64,000 nt of DNA from Jeotgalibaca dankookensis (lineage in GTDB: Bacteria > Bacillota > Bacilli > Lactobacillales > Aerococcaceae): NCBI RefSeq assembly GCF_002005405.1, contig NZ_CP019728.1, forward strand, positions 186,001-250,000, given 5' to 3'. The first letter of the stretch is position 1, and each line of letters opens with the position of its first letter. A program made the translations under genes and the position numbers. The notes beneath the pieces are model-generated. The model worked only from the letters and a program-made list of their open reading frames with translations, was not told the origin of the DNA and made no database searches. Below, in pieces: positions 1 to 8,164 of this stretch.

Positions 1-696
1 TTGCTGGGGCGTGTTACCGATCTCATGACACAAGTTAAGGAAGAACAGGCGGAACTAAGAAAAGCTGAGATGAAAATTCTGCAAGCCCAAATTAATCCCC
101 ATTTCCTTTATAATACCTTAGATTCTATTTTATGGATGTCAAATCGCAACGATAACCAAGGCGCTGCTGCTATGACGAATGCACTTGGTCGCCTCCTGCG
201 TATTTCACTCAGTAAAGGAGAGCACCTTATTTCTTTGGAAAAAGAGTTGGAACACGCTAAGAGTTATTTGGAAATCCAGAAAATAAGGTACGACGATCAA
301 TTTACTTATGCCTTTGAAGTAGATGAAGGATTGGAGAATTGCCAAACTGTTAAACTTATTATTCAACCTTTTTTAGAGAATGCTTTGTATCATGGCATTG
401 AACGAATGGTGGATGAAGGTCACATCAATATTCGAGTTAAAGACAGAAAAGATCATATTCTGATTGAAATAGCCGACGATGGCGCCGGCATGACTGAAGA
501 AAAATTAGCTCAAATAAACCAACCAAAAGGATTAAAGCAAAGTGGACAAGGAATTGGAATCAGTAACGTAAACAGACGTCTTAAAATTTATTTTGGTGAG
601 CAGTATGGCATATCAGCAGAGAGTGAGCTTGATGAAGGAACCTGCGTCAGCATTCGCTTTCCTAAAATTTGCGATGGAAATTTTGAAAGCACATAA
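1..696 (+). CDS. YesM-type sensor histidine kinase, C-terminal part
   Basis: This is the cytoplasmic end of a membrane sensor kinase that would phosphorylate a response regulator; the frame is open at the window edge, so sensor and membrane parts lie upstream. The visible part starts in a coiled-coil linker, then the His_kinase box QINPHFLYNTLDSI (H34 of the visible residues), the N box QPFLENALYHGI, and ATP-binding glycine boxes DDGAGM and GQGIGISNVNRRL. These are hallmarks of the LytS/YesM family, whose partner is usually an AraC-type regulator controlling sugar uptake. It sits 95 bp before mglB, so control of the galactose importer by this kinase is a reasonable inference. Family confident, ligand unknown. 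Confidence 0.9.
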   Translation: MLGRVTDLMTQVKEEQAELRKAEMKILQAQINPHFLYNTLDSILWMSNRNDNQGAAAMTNALGRLLRISLSKGEHLISLEKELEHAKSYLEIQKIRYDDQFTYAFEVDEGLENCQTVKLIIQPFLENALYHGIERMVDEGHINIRVKDRKDHILIEIADDGAGMTEEKLAQINQPKGLKQSGQGIGISNVNRRLKIYFGEQYGISAESELDEGTCVSIRFPKICDGNFEST

Positions 697-732
697 AATA
701 TCCCACATTTAACGTAAGAAATCACATAGAGC

Positions 733-746
733 TGAAAGCGTTACCA
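733..746 (+). promoter_or_regulatory. cre site (CcpA operator) upstream of mglB
   Basis: TGAAAGCGTTACCA matches the Firmicutes cre consensus TGWAARCGYTWNCW at every position. It lies about 45 bp before the mglB start, so glucose-type carbon catabolite repression of the importer is expected. I could not place a convincing -35/-10 pair next to it. Confidence 0.8.
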
Positions 747-791
747 TGATAACATACAGATAAAGCAAGACAAATCAAAGGAGGATTTTAA

Positions 792-1844
792 ATGACTAAT
801 TGGAAAAAACGATTATTCCATACAATGACAATCAGTTCAGTTGCACTACTAGCAGCTTGTGGCGGGGCAAGTGATGAAGCTGTTTCATCAGAAGTGACAA
901 GTACAAATGAAGTTGTGAGTGGCGCACCGACTCTAGGTGTCACTTTCTACCAATATGCCGATACTTATATTTCATCGGTACGTCAAGCACTTGAAAATGT
1001 TGGAAATGAAGCAGGCGAATTAAACCTCGCTTTAAACGATGCCCAAGGGGACCAAGCAACTCAAAATGACCAATTAGACGTTATGATTGAACAAGGTGTA
1101 GACGGCTTAGCAGTTAATATTGTGGATGTAGGTGCTGTTCAAACCGTGATTGATAAAGCTTCAAATAATGAATTACCAATTATTTTCTTTAACCGTGAAC
1201 CGGATCAAAGCATTTTATCTTCTTATGATCATGCTCGTTTCGTAGGGACAAAACCAGAAGAAGCTGGTATTTTACAAGGAGAAATGGCAGCAGAACTATG
1301 GAATTCAGATGATAGCTATGACAAAAATAATGACGGTGTTATGAACTATGTGATGTTGACAGGTGATGCTGAAAACCCTGAAGCCATCGCTCGAACTGAA
1401 TATTCAGTGAAATCAGTAGAAGAAGAAGGCATTGAAGTAAAAGAACTTGGGCAACAAGTAGCTAACTGGAATGCAGACCAAGCCTATACAGCAGTATCCG
1501 CATGGATTTCTCGTGAAGGCGATAATATTGAAATGATCTTTGCTAATAATGACTCAATGGCATCAGGTGCGATTTCTGCTTTACAAGCAGCAGGTTACAA
1601 CACCGGTGACGGTCCATTTATTCCTGTATTTGGAGTCGATGCAACCGATGAGGCAAAACAATTAATTTCTGATGGCTACATGTCTGGAACCGTTGAACAA
1701 GACGGTGAAGCAATGGCACAAGCGATTCATGCGATGGGTAAAAATGCACTTGAAGGAAAAGAATTCCTTGATGGTACCGACTTAGAGTATGACGAAACAG
1801 GAATTTCAGTTCGTATTCCTTACCAAAAATATAGCGGTGAATAA
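792..1844 (+). CDS. mglB: Galactose/glucose ABC transporter, substrate-binding lipoprotein
   Basis: Captures sugar outside the cell and delivers it to MglAC. The N-terminus is a lipoprotein signal peptide ending in the lipobox LLAAC (Cys about residue 23), followed by a Ser/Thr/Glu-rich tether and a periplasmic-binding-protein type 1 fold. The segment DKNNDGVMNYVMLTGD resembles the calcium-binding loop of enterobacterial MglB (DLNKDG), which supports galactose/glucose rather than ribose. A strong ribosome binding site (AAAGGAGG) precedes the ATG. First gene of the mgl operon, preceded by a perfect cre and followed by a terminator-like hairpin. Other sugars of the same class (for example methyl-galactoside) cannot be excluded. 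Confidence 0.9.
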   Translation: MTNWKKRLFHTMTISSVALLAACGGASDEAVSSEVTSTNEVVSGAPTLGVTFYQYADTYISSVRQALENVGNEAGELNLALNDAQGDQATQNDQLDVMIEQGVDGLAVNIVDVGAVQTVIDKASNNELPIIFFNREPDQSILSSYDHARFVGTKPEEAGILQGEMAAELWNSDDSYDKNNDGVMNYVMLTGDAENPEAIARTEYSVKSVEEEGIEVKELGQQVANWNADQAYTAVSAWISREGDNIEMIFANNDSMASGAISALQAAGYNTGDGPFIPVFGVDATDEAKQLISDGYMSGTVEQDGEAMAQAIHAMGKNALEGKEFLDGTDLEYDETGISVRIPYQKYSGE

Positions 1845-1864
1845 TTTAATACGATAAGAATATT

Positions 1865-1897
1865 AAAGGAGAGTGGACACGATCCATTCTCCTTTTT
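1865..1897 (+). terminator. Partial terminator/attenuator between mglB and mglA
   Basis: The arms AAAGGAGAGTGG and CCATTCTCCTTT form a 12-bp stem with one G-U pair around a 7-nt loop, and the descending arm ends in five Ts. A hairpin here fits the need for more binding protein than ATPase; it also buries the in-frame GTG at 1873. Confidence 0.65.
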
Positions 1898-1917
1898 ATG
1901 GAAGAGAGGGACAGCCA

Positions 1918-3408
1918 ATGAATTATTTGTTAGAAATGACTGATATTGTCAAAGAGTTTCCCGGCGTCCGTGCCCTAGACAATGCACAACTTCAATTGAG
2001 ACCTGGAACCATTCACAGTTTGATGGGTGAAAATGGTGCGGGGAAGTCAACGCTCATGAAATGCTTGTTTGGAATTTATAATAAAGATGCCGGAATTATA
2101 AAAATAAGTGGCGAAGAGACAAATTATGACAATCCAAAGACTGCCTTGGAACAAGGGGTATCGATGGTTCACCAAGAGTTAAATCAAGTTTTAAAACGTA
2201 ATATTATGGAAAATATTTGGCTGGGTCGTTTTCCTAAAAAAGGCTTTATTATTGACGAGAAGAAAATGTATGAAGATACACAGGAAATTTTTGAACGCTT
2301 AGGAATTTCTTTAAATCCCAAGAAAATTATCGGCGAATTGTCTGTTTCCCAACGGCAAATGGTAGAGATTGCTAAAGCAGTAAGTTATGGCGCACGTATA
2401 CTAGTTTTAGACGAACCCACTTCATCACTTTCCGATACCGAGATTGAGCACTTATTCCGAATTTTAAATCAGTTACGTTCTGAAGGTGTGGGAATTATTT
2501 ATATTTCACACAAAATGGAAGAAATTTTACGGATTTCTGATGACGTAACAATTATGCGTGATGGAAAATGGGTCGCAACCTATCCAGCCGAAGACTTAAC
2601 TACCGAAAAAATAATCAACTTAATGGTAGGACGTAAATTGGAAAACCGTTACCCCAAACGCGAACATACGCCAGGTGAGGTCTTGTTAGAAGTCAAAAAC
2701 CTAACCGGTCTTTACCAACCAACGGTAGAAGATGTGTCATTTAATCTACGAAAAGGTGAAATACTAGGAGTTTCGGGCTTGGTTGGTTCTAGAAGAACTG
2801 AATTATTGGAACTTCTCTTCGGTACCGCGACGGTCAAAACAGGAGCGGTTTTATTAAACGGTGAACCGCACCGTAATAAAAACGCGCGAGAAGCAATTGG
2901 AAACAAGTTTGCTTTTGTGACTGAAGAAAGACGGTCGACCGGCATTTTTGAAAAAATGGATATTACTTCCAATACCGTTATTGCGAATTTAAAGAGTTAC
3001 GTAAAAGGTGGTTTAATTGATAACAAGCAAATGGTAACCGATACGGCAGGAATTATTGAAAGTATGAATGTCAAAACGCCAAGCCAAGAAACCAAAATCG
3101 GTAACTTATCCGGTGGGAACCAACAAAAGGTCATTATCGGCCGCTGGCTCTTAACTGAAGCAGATATTTATTTGTTGGACGAGCCTACTCGAGGAATTGA
3201 CGTTGGGGCAAAATATGAGATTTATCAAATTATTTTAGAGCTTGCAAGCCAAGGGAAATCCATCATCATGGTCTCAAGTGAAATGCCAGAATTACTCGGT
3301 ATTTGTGACCGAATCATGGTCATGTCGAATGGGCGTTTAGCTGGAGTAGACGATGTTGAAAACTTGGATCAAGAAAAGATTATGACTTTAGCAGCTAAAT
3401 ACGTTTAA
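1918..3408 (+). CDS. mglA: Galactose ABC transporter, duplicated ATPase subunit
   Basis: Energises sugar import. It has two ABC domains, as in MglA/RbsA: the first with Walker A GENGAGKST and signature LSVSQRQMVEIAKAV, the second with the degenerate P-loop GLVGSRRTELLELL, signature LSGGNQQKVIIGRWL and Walker B IYLLDEPTRGID. I start it at the ATG at 1918 (NYLLEMTDIVKEFPGVRALDN), about 496 residues as usual for the family. An in-frame GTG at 1873 would add 15 residues but lies inside the hairpin stem. mglC follows after 13 bp. Confidence 0.92.
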   Translation: MNYLLEMTDIVKEFPGVRALDNAQLQLRPGTIHSLMGENGAGKSTLMKCLFGIYNKDAGIIKISGEETNYDNPKTALEQGVSMVHQELNQVLKRNIMENIWLGRFPKKGFIIDEKKMYEDTQEIFERLGISLNPKKIIGELSVSQRQMVEIAKAVSYGARILVLDEPTSSLSDTEIEHLFRILNQLRSEGVGIIYISHKMEEILRISDDVTIMRDGKWVATYPAEDLTTEKIINLMVGRKLENRYPKREHTPGEVLLEVKNLTGLYQPTVEDVSFNLRKGEILGVSGLVGSRRTELLELLFGTATVKTGAVLLNGEPHRNKNAREAIGNKFAFVTEERRSTGIFEKMDITSNTVIANLKSYVKGGLIDNKQMVTDTAGIIESMNVKTPSQETKIGNLSGGNQQKVIIGRWLLTEADIYLLDEPTRGIDVGAKYEIYQIILELASQGKSIIMVSSEMPELLGICDRIMVMSNGRLAGVDDVENLDQEKIMTLAAKYV

Positions 3409-3421
3409 GAGGTGAAAGAAA

Positions 3422-4483
3422 ATGTCTGAAAACAAAGTCAATGAGGCAGCCATGGAAGAAGAGGCGCTGAAAAAAGAACGTCGTGAGAAAACACGTAATT
3501 TTCTATTGAACTACTCGCTTTATATTATTTTAGGTATTCTAATTATGGTTATTATCATTGTGGAACCATCCTTCTTGTCCTTGACCAACTTAACGAATAT
3601 CTTAAGTCAAGCATCGACTCGGATTATCATTGCTCTTGGAGTAGCGGGCTTAATTGTTCTACAAGGAACCGACTTGTCAGCGGGTCGTATTCTTGGATTG
3701 TCAGCAGTTGTGGGGGCTTCCTTGTTACAAAATCCCGATTTTGCATCGCGGATGTATCCAGATTTACCGGTTCTACCGATTGTGATTCCTTTACTCGTTT
3801 CTTTAACGATTGGGGCTATTTTCGGTATAATTAACGGGTTTGGTGTGGCTGTTTTGAAAGTCCATGCCTTCATTATTACTTTAGGAACTCAGTTAATCGC
3901 CTACGGAATATCCTTAATTTATATCGACCGTCCACCTTTGGGAGCACAACCGATTGGATCATTGGATTCACGGTATACTGATTTGGTGCGGGGTTCTTTT
4001 AATCTTGGTCAAGTAAAAATTCCTTATTTAGTACTTTACGCATTAGTAATTGCGGTAATTATGTATATTGTTTGGAATAAAACGACTTTAGGTAAAAATA
4101 TGTTTGCGATTGGTGGGAATATGGAAGCAGCCGAAGTTTCTGGTGTGCGCGTTATTCCAACAATCATGATTATTTTCCTTATCTCTGGTCTCTTATATGG
4201 GCTAGGTGGTTTCCTTGAAGCAGCTCGGGTTGGTTCAGTCACATCTAATACCGGTTTGAACTACGACTTAGATGCGATTTCAGCCAGTGTTATTGGTGGG
4301 GTTTCCTTCTCTGGTGGTGTCGGAACAATCCCTGGTGTTTTAATCGGGGCCTTAATCTTACAAGTTATTAACTATGGGTTAACCTTTATTGGTGTCAATC
4401 CTTATCTACAATATATCATCCGTGGACTAATCATCATCATCGCTGTGGCCCTTGATGTACGTAAATACATCAAACGTAAATAA
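3422..4483 (+). CDS. mglC: Galactose ABC transporter, permease subunit
   Basis: Membrane channel of the importer, BPD_transp_2 family (as MglC/RbsC). After a charged cytoplasmic N-terminus (about 35 residues rich in Glu/Lys) it shows around eight to ten hydrophobic segments and family landmarks GTDLSAGRILGLSAV, FIITLGTQLIAYGI, ISASVIGGVSFSGGVGTIPGVLIGALILQVINYGL. Its 353 residues are normal. It is 13 bp from mglA and 14 bp from the small protein that closes the operon. Confidence 0.92.
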   Translation: MSENKVNEAAMEEEALKKERREKTRNFLLNYSLYIILGILIMVIIIVEPSFLSLTNLTNILSQASTRIIIALGVAGLIVLQGTDLSAGRILGLSAVVGASLLQNPDFASRMYPDLPVLPIVIPLLVSLTIGAIFGIINGFGVAVLKVHAFIITLGTQLIAYGISLIYIDRPPLGAQPIGSLDSRYTDLVRGSFNLGQVKIPYLVLYALVIAVIMYIVWNKTTLGKNMFAIGGNMEAAEVSGVRVIPTIMIIFLISGLLYGLGGFLEAARVGSVTSNTGLNYDLDAISASVIGGVSFSGGVGTIPGVLIGALILQVINYGLTFIGVNPYLQYIIRGLIIIIAVALDVRKYIKRK

Positions 4484-4497
4484 AAGGATGGATTAAA

Positions 4498-4638
4498 ATG
4501 GAGAATAAAGAAGAAAAACCACGTTTCAAACGGTACAATATGTACGACCAGATGAACATCAATGAAAAATGGCTGGACGTCTTTATTATTGCCATGATTG
4601 TCCTACTAGTAGGGGTCGTTATTTGGGGTTCTTTATAG
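4498..4638 (+). CDS. Small single-pass membrane protein at the end of the mgl operon
   Basis: Short open frame of 46 codons beginning ATG GAG AAT AAA, preceded by AAAAGGATGG as ribosome binding site, 14 bp after mglC and just before the operon terminator. The first half is charged (Lys/Glu/Arg, with MYDQMNINEKWLD), the second half is one hydrophobic helix of about 18 residues (FIIAMIVLLVGVVIW). The position, binding site and clean helix argue for a real gene, perhaps an accessory subunit of the importer (inference). I recognise no family. Confidence 0.6.
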   Translation: MENKEEKPRFKRYNMYDQMNINEKWLDVFIIAMIVLLVGVVIWGSL

Positions 4639-4652
4639 AAGAATAGATTATT

Positions 4653-4683
4653 AAAAGGCGGATAACAGTTCCGCCTTTTTTTT
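4653..4683 (+). terminator. Terminator of the mgl operon
   Basis: AAAAGGCGG and CCGCCTTTT form a 9-bp stem with a 9-nt loop, followed by a run of eight Ts in total. Confidence 0.88.
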
Positions 4684-4780
4684 ATATGCAAGACTTATTT
4701 AGCTCAAAAAGGAAGTTCGGTTTAATTGCCAACAAAAGTGTAGTAAAATAGACCCAATACGAATAAAAAGGAGGAGTTCG

Positions 4781-5764
4781 ATGTTAAACGTAGGAATAAT
4801 TGGAACAAGTGGCATTGCACATGAGTTCGCTAAAGCCTTACAAATGACAGAAGATTATCAAGTCAAAGCCATCTACAGTCGTACAAAATCAAAAGCGCAG
4901 TCTTTTGGGGAAGCCTATGGGGCGGATTTGTTTTTTGATGATTTAGAAGAAATGTTGGCCCGACCAGAAATTGATGTGATTTATATCGCCTCTCCCAATA
5001 GTCTTCATTTTCAACAAGCCATGTCCGCACTTGACCACCATAAACATGTTATTGTGGAGAAACCTGCTTTTTCGAATCTCTCTGAGTGGGATCAAGCTTT
5101 TGCGCGTGCAGAAGAAGCGGGTGTCAAACTGTTTGAAGCAGCTCGTCATTTACATGATCGCAACTTCCAAGTAGCCAAGGACCAAATAAAGAAATTTGAT
5201 AAAATTGATAATGCTGTCTTATCATATGGTAAGTACTCAAGTCGTTACGACCAAGTTCTAGATGGACAAGAGCCCAATATTTTTTCTCTAAAATATTCAG
5301 GTGGCGCCTTAATGGATTTGGGAGTCTATTTACTTTATGCCGCAATCGGTTGGTTCGGTGAACCGGAATCAGCTACCTATCAAATGAAGAAAGTATCAAC
5401 AGGAGTAGACGGTTCAGGTGTCATCCTTTTCCAATATCCTACTTTCAATGTCACCATGCATGTATCCAAAACGTTTAATTTACATGTAAGCAACGAAATC
5501 AATAATGGCCATCAAACGATTATTTTAGATGAGCTAACCGGAACGAAGGAAATTATTCTAGAGAACACGCGCACGAATGAACGGACCGATTTAGCCTACC
5601 AACCAGATGCGCATTTAATGTTGGCAGAAGCTTTAGCTTTTGCCCGCGAAATCAACCGCCCTTCCGATGATTATGAAGAATGGAAACAACTCAGCCGCAA
5701 AGTGACTGCTTGGTCTGAAAAATTACGAAAAGAGGCGGGAATTTACTTTACTGCCGATAAATGA
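4781..5764 (+). CDS. Gfo/Idh/MocA family NAD(P)-dependent oxidoreductase
   Basis: A sugar- or cyclitol-type dehydrogenase; substrate not deducible. It has an N-terminal Rossmann fold (VGIIGTSGIAHEFAKAL, an atypical GTSG instead of GxGxxG), the family's VEKPAFSN motif near residue 95 carrying the conserved EKP lysine, and a C-terminal Gfo/Idh sheet domain. The 327-residue length is normal. AGGAGG lies 8 bp before the ATG. The helicase gene follows after 15 bp, so the two are probably cotranscribed, though a functional link is not obvious. Confidence 0.85.
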   Translation: MLNVGIIGTSGIAHEFAKALQMTEDYQVKAIYSRTKSKAQSFGEAYGADLFFDDLEEMLARPEIDVIYIASPNSLHFQQAMSALDHHKHVIVEKPAFSNLSEWDQAFARAEEAGVKLFEAARHLHDRNFQVAKDQIKKFDKIDNAVLSYGKYSSRYDQVLDGQEPNIFSLKYSGGALMDLGVYLLYAAIGWFGEPESATYQMKKVSTGVDGSGVILFQYPTFNVTMHVSKTFNLHVSNEINNGHQTIILDELTGTKEIILENTRTNERTDLAYQPDAHLMLAEALAFAREINRPSDDYEEWKQLSRKVTAWSEKLRKEAGIYFTADK

Positions 5765-5779
5765 AAGAGGCCAAAAAAT

Positions 5780-7039
5780 ATGATGATTGAAGAAATAAAT
5801 GATCGATTTAAACGCTATTGGAAAGCGATGAGTTTCCAATTACCAACCCCCATTCAGGAACGTTCCTACCAACCCCTTTTAAATGGAGAAGATGTTGTCG
5901 GGTTATCACCAACTGGAACTGGTAAGACTCTAGCCTATGCCATTCCCTTGTTAAGTAAATTAAAACGTAATGGTGAGTTGCAGCTGGTGATTATCACTCC
6001 GTCCCAAGAGTTAGGTGTACAAGTAGGCCGTGTTTTAGAAGAGTGGGCTGGTTTATTAGATTTAAACTCGCAAACCCTAATTGGTGGTGCGAGCTCCAAA
6101 CGTCAAATTGAAAGTTTAAAAACCAAACCAGAAATTGTGGTCGGAACAACTGGCCGCATGTTGGAACTTTCTAATCAACGGAAACTAAAGTTGCATACAG
6201 TTAAAACCGTTGTCTTGGATGAGGCGGATTATCTCCTACAACGGGAACACTTGGACAATGTCCGCGAATTTGTTAAGAAAATGCCGGGACAAAGACAAAT
6301 GGCATTCTATTCAGCTACTGATAGTGAGAACCTACGAAATATTTCACGCTGGTTCAATACAGATCCGATTATCTTGGATACTGCTGACGCCAGTGTGAAC
6401 CAAACGGAACATGGCTATGTCTTAACGGATAACCGTAAACGTGCAGAAATGTTGCGCCGAATTGGAAATGTCAAAGGGATGAAAGCTTTAGTATTTGTGA
6501 ATGCGGTTCAAGAACTGGACTATTTAGCAGAAAAACTGAAGTTTGAAAACCTTAACGTCTTAATGCTTCATAGTGAATACGGAACAAGTCAACGTAAACA
6601 TGCTCTTGAAACTTTTAAAAACGATGAAGCGGTCTTCCTGTTAACGACGGATTTATCGGCACGTGGCATTGATATCCCAGACCTTCCCTATGTGATTAAT
6701 TATGATTTGCCTTTATCTAAAGAAGTCTATCAGCACCGCTCGGGTCGAACCGGCCGGATGGGTAAAGAAGGCCGCGTTTTATCTTTAGCCAATGAGCGTG
6801 GTATTCGCGAAGTTAAAAAATTAATTCCGCATCCAAGCGAGTTAACAGAATGGTTTATTTATGGGGGACAATTAGTGGACCAATTGCCAGAAGTAGAGGT
6901 AGAAACGGTTAAAGCCCCGCCCAAAAAAGTAGTTCGTTCAAAAGAAAAACCCGAAGCAAAACCTACTTCTAAACCAAAAAAGAAAAAGCGCAACAAATCA
7001 CAGAAAAATAAAGGTGCACGTCGCAAAACAAAGGATTAA
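5780..7039 (+). CDS. DEAD-box ATP-dependent RNA helicase
   Basis: Unwinds RNA duplexes in ribosome assembly or mRNA turnover. Motifs in order: Q-motif region (PTPIQERSYQ), Walker A SPTGTGKT (43-50), GTTGRMLEL, DEAD at 147-150, SAT in FYSATDS, LTTDLSARGIDIPD, and HRSGRTGRMG. The last 40 or so residues are a Lys/Arg-rich tail (KKKKRNKSQKNKG) that likely binds RNA. At 419 residues it is shorter than CshA and closer to the YfmL/CshC-like group. It is followed at once by a terminator. Confidence 0.9.
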   Translation: MMIEEINDRFKRYWKAMSFQLPTPIQERSYQPLLNGEDVVGLSPTGTGKTLAYAIPLLSKLKRNGELQLVIITPSQELGVQVGRVLEEWAGLLDLNSQTLIGGASSKRQIESLKTKPEIVVGTTGRMLELSNQRKLKLHTVKTVVLDEADYLLQREHLDNVREFVKKMPGQRQMAFYSATDSENLRNISRWFNTDPIILDTADASVNQTEHGYVLTDNRKRAEMLRRIGNVKGMKALVFVNAVQELDYLAEKLKFENLNVLMLHSEYGTSQRKHALETFKNDEAVFLLTTDLSARGIDIPDLPYVINYDLPLSKEVYQHRSGRTGRMGKEGRVLSLANERGIREVKKLIPHPSELTEWFIYGGQLVDQLPEVEVETVKAPPKKVVRSKEKPEAKPTSKPKKKKRNKSQKNKGARRKTKD

Positions 7040-7045
7040 AATGAG

Positions 7046-7075
7046 GCGATTCTCTATGAAGAGGGTCGCTTTTTT
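7046..7075 (+). terminator. Terminator after the helicase gene
   Basis: GCGATTCTC pairs with GAGGGTCGC (9 bp, two G-U pairs) around TATGAA, then six Ts. Confidence 0.8.
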
Positions 7076-7108
7076 AATCGCTAAGTCCTATACTAAAGAG
7101 TAATAAAG

Positions 7109-7133
7109 TATAATTTAGTAAAATTTTACCAGA
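7109..7133 (+). promoter_or_regulatory. -10 box and GalR-type operator at galR
   Basis: A perfect TATAAT at 7109-7114 runs into TTTAGTAAA-AT-TTTACCAGA (7114-7133). The left half is identical to, and the right half matches 7 of 9 bases of, the long palindrome between galK and guaC. Its position over the expected transcription start suggests self-repression by the gene that follows. No good -35 is visible. Confidence 0.6.
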
Positions 7134-7147
7134 ATGAGGAATGTAAA

Positions 7148-8152
7148 ATGGCGACTCTAAAAGATATTGCCAAGCTGGCCCACGTGTCGACTGCAACGGT
7201 TTCACGTGTCCTGAACGAGGATGAAACGTTATCAGTCGCTGAAGAGACACGCTTAAAAATATGGGCCATCGCCGAAGAACTTCAATATAAAAAGACCCCT
7301 AAAAAGGTGCTGAATCGTCATATCCAGCTTATACAGTGGTATAGCCAAGAAGAAGAATTAGATGATATTTATTACCAAGCCATTCGATTGGCTGCTGAAA
7401 AAACGGCTGAAGCCAATCATCTAACCGTCACAACTAGCTTTCAAACGATTCCTAACTCCCTGGAAGAGAATGTTGCAGGTATTTGTGCAATTGGAAAATT
7501 TTCTGCCCACGAAGTAGACCAGTTACAAGCCTTTCACAGACCGCTTGTCTTTATTGACTCCGATCACATGCAGCATGGGTCGGATAGCGTCGTGATTGAT
7601 TTTCAATATGCGATTGGTTTACTTCTTTCCGAAATAACCAGTCTTGGCCACCAGAAGATAGGCTTTTTAGGTGGAAAAGAATACACGCAAGATGGCAGAG
7701 AAAAGCTGATAGATCCAAGGGAAAGTTTCTTTCGCCAGATGTTAAGCGAGAAGGGCCACTACCAACCTGATTATTTCTATAAGGGGACCTTTTCGACCGA
7801 ATCTGGTAAAGAGATGATGACGCAAGCTATAAAGGATCTTGGGCAAGAACTACCAACGCTTTTCTTTTGTGCCAATGATGCGATTGCCATTGGAGCCATG
7901 CGAAGTTTGCAAGATGCTGCAATTGATGTTCCCAAAAGAGTGAGTATTATCGGTTTTAACGATAGTAACGTCGCGCGCTATGTCTATCCTACTTTATCGA
8001 CGATTCGAGTGGATACAGAAGCGCTTGGTAAAAATGGCATCAGTCTATTATTAGAGCGAATAAATCAAGATCAAACGATGACGAGAAAAGTTTCCATTGC
8101 AACCGAATTTATAGCACGTCAATCAACACAGACTTTTTATCACGAAGATTAA
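7148..8152 (+). CDS. galR: LacI-family repressor, GalR-like
   Basis: DNA-binding regulator with the LacI helix-turn-helix at the very N-terminus (TLKDIAKLAHVSTATVSRVLN), a hinge, and a sugar-binding core ending in ISIIGFNDSNVARYVYPTLSTIRVD, typical of the family. The segment DETLSVAEETRLKI after the HTH is characteristic of lactobacillal/streptococcal GalR proteins. Length 334 is standard. The GalR assignment is strengthened by an operator-like palindrome shared between its own promoter and the galK region. It could instead respond to another galactoside. The next gene starts 12 bp downstream. Confidence 0.75.
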   Translation: MATLKDIAKLAHVSTATVSRVLNEDETLSVAEETRLKIWAIAEELQYKKTPKKVLNRHIQLIQWYSQEEELDDIYYQAIRLAAEKTAEANHLTVTTSFQTIPNSLEENVAGICAIGKFSAHEVDQLQAFHRPLVFIDSDHMQHGSDSVVIDFQYAIGLLLSEITSLGHQKIGFLGGKEYTQDGREKLIDPRESFFRQMLSEKGHYQPDYFYKGTFSTESGKEMMTQAIKDLGQELPTLFFCANDAIAIGAMRSLQDAAIDVPKRVSIIGFNDSNVARYVYPTLSTIRVDTEALGKNGISLLLERINQDQTMTRKVSIATEFIARQSTQTFYHED

Positions 8153-8164
8153 GAGGAGAGAAGA

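Noticed and set aside
1873-1917. Upstream GTG start giving mglA 15 extra residues
   Set aside because: It sits within the stem of a terminator-like hairpin, and homology to MglA starts at the ATG at 1918, which has its own GAGAGGG site.
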